In this document: piece after piece, positions 1-5,075 of the stretch | How positions within the stretch are numbered: the first letter of the stretch is position 1 | Layout of the letters: each line of letters begins with the position of its first letter | Notes under the pieces: generated by a model | The model's input: the letters and a program-made list of their open reading frames with translations, nothing else | Database searches by the model: none | Told to the model about the DNA's origin: nothing | Assembly (NCBI GenBank): GCA_001311585.1 | Contig: BBBN01000128.1 | Coordinates: forward strand, 1 to 5,075 | From: Thermus sp. JCM 17653 | Lineage (GTDB): Bacteria > Deinococcota > Deinococci > Deinococcales > Thermaceae | DNA: 5,075 nt | Reading direction: 5' to 3' | Position numbers and translations under genes: made by a program

Positions 1-224
1 CGCTTGGGGTAGGGGGGGGCCTCGAGGTTCAGGAGGGCCTGGAGGCGCATGGCCTGGGCCAGGGTGATCTCGTTCAGGGGGCTTTTGCCGATGGCGGCGT
101 AGCGTTCGGAAAGCTCCCGCAGAAGCTCCTCCGGGGGGCGTTTGCCCCGGCGGATGTCCGTGTAGTAGGGCCCGATCTCCTCGGGGGCGTAGGGGGTGCC
201 GTAGGCCATGAGAAGGACGTTCAT
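1..224 (-). CDS. hemH: Ferrochelatase, N-terminal part (cut by window edge)
   Basis: Ferrochelatase inserts Fe2+ into a porphyrin ring late in heme synthesis. About 74 N-terminal residues are visible; the rest lies left of position 1. The start reads MNVLLMAYGTPYAPEEI and continues with YYTDIRRGKRPPEELL and RYAAIGKSPLNEIT. The GTP-x-EI-x-YYTDIRRG block and the AI-GKSPL block are typical of the ferrochelatase N-terminus. The ATG at 224 overlaps the hemE stop as ATGA, and a strong ribosome site (AGGAGGT) lies 6 nt upstream inside the end of hemE. Translational coupling to hemE is therefore likely, which suits consecutive roles in one pathway. No frameshift is seen in this part, unlike every other gene here. 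The active-site His and Glu of the C-terminal half are outside the window, so activity cannot be judged. Confidence 0.93.
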   Translation of the reverse strand, partial: MNVLLMAYGTPYAPEEIGPYYTDIRRGKRPPEELLRELSERYAAIGKSPLNEITLAQAMRLQALLNLEAPPYPK

Positions 225-1245
225 GCCGCTACCTCCTGGATGAGTTCTACCACGTAGCGCACGCTTTCTTCCGGGGTCTTGGGCAGGATCCCGTGGCCCA
301 GGTTGAAGATGTGCCCGGGCCGCCCGCCGTTTTCCTCCAAAATCCTCCGCACCTCCCGCCTTATGACTTCCTTGGGGGCGAAGAGGACCGCCGGGTCCAG
401 GTTCCCCTGCACGGGCGTACTCCCCAGGACCTCCCGGGCCCAGGGGAGGGGGGTGTGGTGGTCCAGGCCTAGGACCTCCCCCCCGGCCTCCCCCATCTCC
501 TGGAGAAGCCCCATGGTCCCCACCCCGAAGTGGATGACGGGCACCCCGAGGGGCCCTAGGGCCTGGAAGAGCCTCTCCATGTGGGGCTTCACGTAGCGGC
601 GGTAGTCGGCGGGGGAGAGGACCCCCACCCAGGAATCGAAGACCTGGAGGAGGTCGGCCCCCGCCTCGGCCTGGGCCCGGAGGTAGCGGGCCATGGCCTC
701 GGCGAGCTTCCCCATGAGGCGGTGCCACAGGGCCTCTTCCCGGTACATCAAGGCCTTCACCTCGAGGAAGTGGCGGCTTGGCCCCCCCTCCACCAGGTAG
801 CTCGCCAGGGTGAAGGGGGCTCCGGCGAAGCCGATGAGGGGGACCCTGAGCTCCCGCTTGAGGATGCGAATGGTCTCCAGCACGAAGGGCACCGCCTCCT
901 CGGGCTCGAGGGCCCTCAGGCTTCCACGCCTTCCCTGTCCCGGATGGGGCGGTGGATCACGGGCCCCTTGCCCTCCACCAGGTCCAGGTCCACCCCCATG
1001 CCGTAGAGGGGGGTGGTGATGTCGGCGAAGAGGATGGCGGCGTCCACCCCGAGCTCCTCCACCGGGCTTAGGGTCACCTGGGCGGCGAGCTCGGGGTTCC
1101 TGACGATCTCGGGCAGGGTGTGGCGCTCCCGGACCTTCCGGTAGGAGCGCTGGTAGCGGCCCGCCTGGCGCATGAACCAGACGGGGGGTCTTTGGGTGGG
1201 TTCGCCCCTGGCCGCCCGGAGGATAAGGTCGTTCACGCCCCCCAT
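221..1245 (-). CDS. hemE: Uroporphyrinogen decarboxylase, one frameshift
   Basis: HemE removes four acetate carboxyls from uroporphyrinogen III to give coproporphyrinogen III in the cytoplasm. The repaired protein is about 341 residues, the normal family length. Family hallmarks are present: the signature WFMRQAGRY near residues 23-31 with its substrate-binding arginines, the catalytic-type Asp in LFADITTP (near 75), Tyr in FTLASYLVEGG (near 150), Ser in VFDSWVG (near 205) and His in NLGHGILP (near 318). The frame breaks after residue 109 (RDREGVEA, then TGA) at about positions 918-921; adding one base in the GG at 919-920 joins it to LRALEPEEAVPF. The break looks like a sequence error, since both halves are intact. 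The start is uncertain: ATG 1245 is used here; in-frame ATG 1260 (with purine-rich GAGGAAAAGGG upstream) and GTG 1236 (giving MNDLILRAARGE) are alternatives. It overlaps hemH by 4 bp and is divergent from the foldase gene. Confidence 0.93.
231..237 (-). promoter_or_regulatory. Ribosome binding site of hemH
   Basis: On the minus strand this reads AGGAGGT, 6 nt before the hemH ATG at 224. It lies inside the last codons of hemE. It supports the chosen hemH start and suggests coupled translation. Confidence 0.75.
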
Positions 1246-1261
1246 GGTAGCATGGGGCATG
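1243..1261. other. Overlapping divergent start codons of hemE and the foldase gene
   Basis: Two CATG tetramers (1243-1246 and 1258-1261) each give an ATG on both strands. On the plus strand, ATG 1244 and ATG 1259 are in one frame and both lead into the foldase signal peptide. On the minus strand, ATG 1260 and ATG 1245 are in one frame and both lead into hemE. The two genes therefore start back to back or overlapping, and there is no room for promoters between them. Any promoter must lie within the neighbour's coding sequence. No convincing -35/-10 pair was found on either side. Confidence 0.5.
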
Positions 1262-2132
1262 CGCGCCCTTTTCCTCGCCCTCTCCTTGACCCTCGCCCCC
1301 CTGGCCCTGGCCCAGGAGGACCCCGTGGTGGCCCAGGTGGGAGGGGAGGTCCTCACCAGGAGCCAGTTTGAGCTCCGCTTCGGCCTTTTCGCCCAAAGCG
1401 CCTGAGGCAGCTTGGCCTGCCCGACACGGAGGAGACCCGTGCCCTTCTCGCCCAGTACCGCGCCCCCTACCTAGAGGCCCTGGCGGAGGAGAGGGCGCTT
1501 TTGCAGGTGGCTCGGGCTCAGGGCTTCTTTCCCCTGCCGGACAGCGTGGAGGCCCGGGTGGAGGAGCTCAAGGGGGCCTTTCCCAGCGAGGAGGCCCTGG
1601 AAGGGGCCCTGAAGGAGGCCGGGGTGCCGGACCTCCCCACCTACCGCACCCTCCTCGCCGAGGCCCTGGCCCTCGAGGCCCTGGAGGGCCACTACCGGGA
1701 GCGGCTGAGGGTCGCGCCCGCCGCCCTCAAGGCCCTCTGGCTCCTTTCCCCCGAGTACCGCCACGGGGCCCTCTACTGCGCCCGGCACATCCTGCTCCCC
1801 ACCCTGGAGGAGGCCAAGGAGGCCCTGGCCCGCCTGGAGGGGGAGAGGCCTTCCCCGAGGTGGCCCGGGCCCTTTCCCAGGACCCGGGCTCCAAGGAGGC
1901 CGGGGGGGACCTGGGGTGTGAGCCCGTGGACACCTACCTCCCGGCCTTTGCCAGCGCCCTTCTCGCCTTAAAGCCCGGGGAGGTCTCCCCGCCCGTGAGG
2001 ACCGAGTACGGCTTCCACCTCATCCTCTTGGAGAGGGTGCTCCCCCCGGGCCGCTACCCCCTGGAGGAGGTGGCGGAGGACCTGAGGGCCCGGGTTCAGG
2101 ACCTGGCCTGGGAGAGGCTCGCCAAGCTCTGA
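1259..2132 (+). CDS. Secreted SurA/PrsA-like parvulin peptidyl-prolyl isomerase, two frameshifts
   Basis: This is probably a periplasmic foldase that catalyses proline cis-trans isomerisation and chaperones exported proteins. The N-terminus has a signal peptide: MRALFLALSL, a hydrophobic core and an LALA|QE cleavage site after residue 18. Next is DPVVAQVGGEVLTRSQF, the usual opening of SurA/PrsA chaperone domains, then a Glu/Ala/Leu-rich helical region. The parvulin domain covers about residues 171-265: ARHILLPTLEEAKEAL, the FPEVARALSQDPGS motif, AGGDLG, LPAFASALLALKPGEVS and VRTEYGFHLILLERV. Two breaks occur, each repaired by one added base: at about 1401-1403 (FAQSA then TGA, continuing LRQLGLPDTEE) and at about 1841-1860 (ARLEG then EAFPEV). 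The repaired length is about 291 residues. Start ATG 1259 gives the best signal peptide; in-frame ATG 1244 adds MVAWG. No clear ribosome site is seen. It converges on the nitrilase-like gene. Confidence 0.86.
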
Positions 2133-2167
2133 TCCGCAAGGTTCCCATCCGGCTCTTCCCCGAGCGG

Positions 2168-3016
2168 CTATAGGGTGAGGAGGAGGGCCTCGTCCCCCGT
2201 GGGCCTTTGGGCCAGGAGGAGGGCCTCTTTCGGGGCGTAGATGCCGCTTCGCCCTTCAAAGGAAAGCCCCAGGACCTTCCCGTTCAGCATGGGGTTCAGG
2301 AGGAGCCGGAGGTTCTCCCGGCCCCAAAGCCTGTCTTTCGCCGAGGCCAGCCAGACCTCCCCCTCCTTGCGGGAGGGTCCTGGGGCCAGGGGCGGTCCCA
2401 GGAGGCAGGGTTGGCGGAGGGCTGCAGGAGGATTTCCGCCCCCAGGGCGTCCAGCCGGGAGAGGTGCCTTTCAAAAAACCCGTCCAGGCAGATCAGGACC
2501 CCCACCCGCCCGGCCCGGGTCTCCACCAGGTGGGGGCCGAAGCTTCCCCCTTGAGCCAGCGCTCGGGAGGGGTGAGGGCCATCTTGGGCACCTGGGCCAG
2601 GAGGCGGCCCTCGGGGTTAAAAAAAAGAGGGCCAGGTTCTGGAAAAAGGGCGTGCGGCTGAACCGCCCCCGGGCGAGCTCCTCCTCATAAGGCGGGGAGA
2701 GGAGGGAGCCCGAAAGGAGGTAGGTCCCAAAGGCCCGGGCGGCCTCGGCCATGACCCGGTGGAAGACCCCGTAGGCCCGCCTGGCCCGCCGCCAGGGGAG
2801 GAGGGGATCCCTGAGGAGGTCCCTCCAGGAAACCTCCCCCTCCAGGTGGAGGAGGAGGGGGAGGCCGAAGAGCTCGGGAAAGGCGGCAAGCCTGGGGGAG
2901 GGGGTGCCCTCCAAGGGTTTCAGGAGGGCGAAGACCCGCTCCCGGAAGGCTTCCTCCGAGCGGTAGGCCCCAGGAAGGACCTCCGCCTGGAGGGCTAGGA
3001 GGGTGCGGAAGGGCAC
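2168..3016 (-). CDS. Nitrilase-superfamily carbon-nitrogen hydrolase, three frameshifts
   Basis: Members of this family cleave amide or nitrile C-N bonds with a Glu-Lys-Cys triad. All three are visible after repair: Glu in AAFPELFGLPL (near 48), Lys in VPKMALTPPE (near 145) followed by the usual second Glu (near 152), and Cys in GVLICLDGFFERHL (near 177; codon 2488-2490). Other family blocks are ILLQPSANPASW and NPMLNGKVLGLSFEGRSGIYAP. The repaired length is about 283 residues, normal for the family. There is no signal peptide, so it is probably cytoplasmic. Breaks: the A8 run at 2619-2626 (T8 in the mRNA sense), the C5 run at 2546-2550, and the G runs at 2371-2377; each is restored by one added base. 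The GTG start at 3016 follows GAGGGGG, 9 bp after the exporter stop, so it is likely co-transcribed with the sulfur genes. The substrate cannot be told from the sequence. Confidence 0.82.
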
Positions 3017-3025
3017 CCCCTCAGT

Positions 3026-3768
3026 CTATAGGCTCTGGGCCACGATGTAGGCCCCCATGGCCACCAGGAAGAGGGCGAAGCCCCGCTTCAGGCCCTCCTG
3101 GGGCAGGGCCACGGCCAGCCTCCCCCCGAAGAAGCTCCCCAGGGTCCCCACCAGGAGGAAGAGCCCCGCCACCTGGTAGTTCACCGAGAGGCCCAGGGCG
3201 GGGAGGAGGTGGAGGTACTTGTAGAAGCCGGCGAAGGACTTGAGGGCGATGATGAGGAGGCTCGTCCCCACCGCCAGGTGCATGGGAAGCCCCCCCAGGA
3301 GGACCAGGGCGGGCACGATGAGGAAGCCCCCGCCCACCCCTACGAACCCCGTGAGCACCCACGGAAAGCCCCTCCAGGACGATCTTCCAGGGCTTACGCT
3401 TCCCCGGCTTGGGGCGCAAGGGGGTGGGCCTGGCCATGAAGTAGGCGGCGAGGAGCATGACCAGGGCGAAGGTGAGAAGCTGCACCTGCCCGGAGGCGAA
3501 CTGGGAAAGCCAGGCCCCGAGGTAGGTGCCGCCATGCCGGGTAGGCCGAAGAAGAGGACGTTCCTCCAGTCCACGAGCCCCCTCAGGGCGTAGGGGATCG
3601 CCCCCAGGAGGGCGATCCCCCCCACGATGAGCAGGCTTTCGGCGATGGCCTGCTTGGGGGGTTCCCCCAGGAGGTAGACGAGGACGGGCACGGTGAGGAT
3701 GGACCCCCCGAGCCCAAAAGCCCTAGGGAGAGGCCGATGAGGAGGGCGCCGAGGAGGGCCAGGGTCAT
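3026..3768 (-). CDS. TauE/SafE (DUF81) family anion exporter, three frameshifts
   Basis: This is an inner-membrane permease of the family that exports sulfite, thiosulfate, sulfoacetate or similar anions. The repaired protein is about 248 residues with roughly eight hydrophobic segments. It shows the family's internal two-fold repeat: half one opens with [19 protein letters not shown] (about 17-35) and half two with [20 protein letters not shown] (about 142-161), followed by [18 protein letters not shown] basic loop ([11 protein letters not shown]) separates the halves. Breaks lie at about 3713-3715 (one base missing), 3528-3533 (one base missing) and 3355-3372 (two missing or one extra; two missing restores SVGVLTGF). 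The ATG at 3768 overlaps the tandem-rhodanese stop as ATGA; only a weak GGTGGAG lies upstream, which suggests coupling. Neighbouring rhodanese genes favour an oxidised-sulfur substrate such as sulfite or thiosulfate, but this is inference. Confidence 0.87.
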
Positions 3769-4418
3769 CGCTCCACCGGGAGCCCCGCCCCCATCCAGGC
3801 GTAGGTGCCGCCCTCGAGGTTGTAGACCCTTTCCCCGTCAAACCCCTGGGCCACCAGGAACTCCGCCGCCACGCCCGAGCGGTTCCCCGAGTTGCACACC
3901 AGGAGGATGGGCCTATCCTTGGGAAGCTCGGAAAGCCTCTGGGGCAGGGTGGAAAGGGGAATGTTCACCGCCCCCGGGAGGTGCCCCTCCCCGTACTCCC
4001 ACGCCTCCCGCACGTCCACCACCAGGGCCTCCCGCAAAAGCTTCGCCGCCTCGTGGCCCCACCTCCCTAAAGGGCGTGGCGGCGTAGCCCACCTCCACGG
4101 GGGTGGTGTCCACGGGAAGCCCCGCCCGGTACCAGCGGACGATGCCGCCCTCGAGGTTGTACACCCGGTACCCCTGGGCGCCAAGCCAGGCCGCCGCCTG
4201 CCAGGAGCGGTTGCCCGTGCGGCAGTAGAGGACCACGGGGGTGTCCTTGGGGATCTCCCGTGGCGGGCCATGAACTCGGAGAGGGGGAGGAGCCGGGCCC
4301 CGGGGATCCGGGCCTGGGCGTACTCCTCCACCTCCCGTACGTCAAAGAAGGGCACTCCTTGGTCGTAAAGCCGCTTGGCCTCTTCGGGGGAAAGTTCTTG
4401 CACCTGGGTCTCGTACAT
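3765..4418 (-). CDS. Tandem-domain rhodanese (sulfurtransferase), two frameshifts
   Basis: The protein has two rhodanese domains of about 105 residues. Such domains carry sulfane sulfur as a cysteine persulfide. Domain 1: SPEEAKRLYDQGVPFFDVRE, IPGARLLP, then the active loop CRTGNRS with Cys near 66 (codon 4222-4224), and VYNLEGGIVRWYRAGLPV. Domain 2: HEAAKLLREALVVDVRE, HLPGAVNIPLS, the active loop CNSGNRS with Cys near 176 (codon 3894-3896), and [20 protein letters not shown]. Both loops keep cysteine, unlike classical two-domain rhodaneses whose N-terminal domain is inactive. The repaired length is about 218 residues; no signal peptide is seen. Breaks: at 4258-4261 one base is missing; at 4055-4060 two bases are missing or one is extra (two missing C residues give VGPHEAAKLL). 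Between the two breaks the reading frame differs from that of both ends. The start is fixed by a strong ribosome site. It overlaps the exporter gene by 4 bp and follows the CstB-like gene by 57 bp. Confidence 0.9.
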   Translation of the reverse strand: MYETQVQELSPEEAKRLYDQGVPFFDVREVEEYAQARIPGARLLPLSEFMARHGRSPRTPPWSSTAARATAPGRRRPGLAPRGTGCTTSRAASSAGTGRGFPWTPPPWRWATPPRPLGRWGHEAAKLLREALVVDVREAWEYGEGHLPGAVNIPLSTLPQRLSELPKDRPILLVCNSGNRSGVAAEFLVAQGFDGERVYNLEGGTYAWMGAGLPVER

Positions 4419-4423
4419 GGAAA

Positions 4424-4431
4424 ACCTCCTT
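4424..4431 (-). promoter_or_regulatory. Strong ribosome binding site of the tandem rhodanese gene
   Basis: The minus strand reads AAGGAGGT, then TTTCC, then the ATG at 4418. This near-perfect anti-16S match at 5 nt spacing fixes the start. It also suggests independent translation after the intergenic hairpin. Confidence 0.85.
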
Positions 4432-4440
4432 GGGGTTTGG

Positions 4441-4475
4441 GCGACCCACCCCGGCCTAGGCCGGGGTGGGCTCGC
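4441..4475 (-). terminator. GC-rich hairpin between the two rhodanese genes (terminator-like, no U tract)
   Basis: Positions 4445-4456 (CCCACCCCGGCC) and 4459-4470 (GGCCGGGGTGGG) are perfect inverted repeats around a central TA. GCGA (4441-4444) can also pair with TCGC (4472-4475) across a one-base bulge at 4471. In the direction of transcription it starts directly after the CstB-like stop codon (TAA, 4476-4478) and ends about 10 nt before the next ribosome site. What follows is CCAAACCCC rather than a U tract. Partial termination, protection of the upstream mRNA 3' end, or RNA processing are more likely than full intrinsic termination. The inverted repeat is seen directly; its role is inferred. 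Confidence 0.5.
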
Positions 4476-5075
4476 TTAGGCCTCCACCAGCTCCTCGCCC
4501 TTCACCACCGGGAAGCCCGCCTCCTGCCAGGCCCTTATCCCCCCCGTGAGGTTCAGGCGTTTTTGAAGCCGTGGGCCAAGAGGGCGCTGATGGCGGTGCT
4601 GGAGCGGTCCCCGCCCACGCAGTGGACGATGAGGGGCTGGTCCTTGGGAAGCCGGTCCAGGTGGGCGAGGACGCGGCCCGCGTGGAGGTTAATGGCCCCG
4701 GGGATGTGGCCTGCCAGGTACTCGTCCCGCCCCCGCACGTCCAGGACGAAGGCCTTCCCCTTCTCCCAGAGCTCCTTGGCCTCCTTGGCGGTGACCTGGG
4801 GGACGGTCTCCAGCTCCCCTTGGGCGTAGCCTTCTAGGCCCGGGATGTACCCCGCCACCTCGTCCAGGCCGATGCGGATGAGGGCCCGGGTGAGGGCTTC
4901 CACCTCGCTGGGGTAGGCCAGGAGGACGAGGGGGCGGCCGTAGGGCAGGAGCCAGCCCGCCCAGGTGGCGAAGTTCTTCCCCGCGGGGATGTTGATGCTC
5001 CCCGGGATGTGCCCCCCGGCGAAGGCGAACTTGTCCCGGGTGTCCACCAGGACGGCCCCCTCTCCCAGCCAGCGG
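4476..5075 (-). CDS. CstB-like protein, C-terminal pseudo-rhodanese plus rhodanese domains (5' end outside window), one frameshift
   Basis: About 200 C-terminal residues are visible; the gene enters from the right edge. The first domain (VLVDTRDKFAFAGGHIPGS to IPGLEGYAQGEL) has a rhodanese fold pattern but no cysteine at the active loop, which reads LVLLAYPSEVEALT. The second (VTAKEAKELWEKGKAFVLDV, HIPGAINLHAG, LPKDQPLIVHC) keeps the loop CVGGDRS with Cys at codon 4619-4621, then NLTGGIRAWQEAGFPV. A pseudo-rhodanese followed by an active rhodanese is the C-terminal layout of CstB, where a metallo-beta-lactamase persulfide dioxygenase domain comes first. That domain would lie beyond 5075 and is not seen, so the assignment is inference; a stand-alone rhodanese is the alternative. 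At about 4553-4556 GGFKNA-type reading stops (HGFKNA, TGA); one added base restores NALNLTGG and the TAA at 4476-4478. The internal GTG at 5047 is not the start, since LGEGAVL precedes it in frame. Confidence 0.83.

Noticed and set aside
279..1006. Plus-strand open frames opposite hemE
   Set aside because: Low-complexity Pro/Arg/Gly/Ser-rich translations typical of antisense frames in GC-rich DNA; hemE on the minus strand explains this stretch.
1199..1227. Possible promoter for the foldase gene, with GGATAAGG as -10
   Set aside because: The -10-like GATAAG (1222-1227) is fair, but the sequence 17 bp upstream (GGTTCG) does not resemble TTGACA, and the bases are explained as hemE codons.
221..1396. 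A single long minus-strand open frame of about 390 codons
   Set aside because: Only its last two thirds (left of about 920) is HemE. The part to the right is a wrong-frame reading of the hemE 5' half and of the opposite strand of the foldase gene, rich in Pro, Gly, Arg and His.
2149..2167. Small hairpin (CCGGCTC / GAGCGG) between the convergent stops as a bidirectional terminator
   Set aside because: Only six pairs with a bulge, and no T tract on either strand.
221..4418. True pseudogenes from gene decay
   Set aside because: Breaks are evenly spread over unrelated genes, motifs and catalytic residues are preserved, and there are no in-frame nonsense or large deletion scars. Sequencing indels explain it better.
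919..4556. Programmed ribosomal frameshifting at every break
   Set aside because: No shared slippery heptamer, stimulatory stem or upstream Shine-Dalgarno at the breaks, and the genes are of families not known for recoding. Only the T8 run remains open.
1..5075. tRNA, rRNA, CRISPR arrays, insertion sequences, att sites
   Set aside because: No matching repeats, terminal inverted repeats, transposase motifs or RNA gene signatures were seen; coding sequence covers almost the entire window.

Overview
The window looks like chromosomal DNA from Thermus or a close relative. The DNA is very GC-rich, third codon positions are almost all G or C, and start sites use strong AGGAGG-type ribosome sites or GTG. 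Proteins are rich in Leu, Ala, Arg and Glu, and genes are packed with 4-bp ATGA overlaps. This is a judgement from composition and protein style; no database search was possible.

Layout, left to right. (1) Positions 1-1245, minus strand: a heme pair, hemE (uroporphyrinogen decarboxylase) overlapping hemH (ferrochelatase, running off the left edge). (2) Positions 1259-2132, plus strand: a secreted SurA/PrsA-like parvulin foldase, divergent from hemE with almost no spacer. (3) Positions 2168-5075, minus strand, transcribed right to left: the C-terminal half of a CstB-like protein with a pseudo-rhodanese and an active rhodanese domain; a GC-rich hairpin; a tandem rhodanese with two catalytic-type cysteines; a TauE/SafE exporter; and a nitrilase-superfamily amidohydrolase. 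The foldase and the nitrilase-like gene converge with 35 bp between their stops.

The minus-strand sulfur genes resemble the cst sulfide/persulfide detoxification operon of Gram-positive bacteria. By analogy, the CstB-like protein would oxidise persulfide sulfur and pass sulfane sulfur on, the tandem rhodanese would carry or exchange it, and the TauE-type protein would export sulfite, thiosulfate or a related anion. The nitrilase-like gene starts 9 bp after the exporter stop and is not an obvious member of that pathway.

The most important caution is that six of the seven genes are interrupted by frameshifts, about twelve sites in 5 kb. Nearly all are repaired by adding one base, usually in a short G/C run, and the protein on both sides is intact and family-like. 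This pattern fits uncorrected sequencing indels far better than gene decay or programmed frameshifting. I therefore annotate the reconstructed full-length genes and mark each break. One break, in an A8/T8 run, is the only one with a credible biological alternative (transcriptional slippage). No RNA genes, insertion sequences, CRISPR arrays or long repeats were seen.
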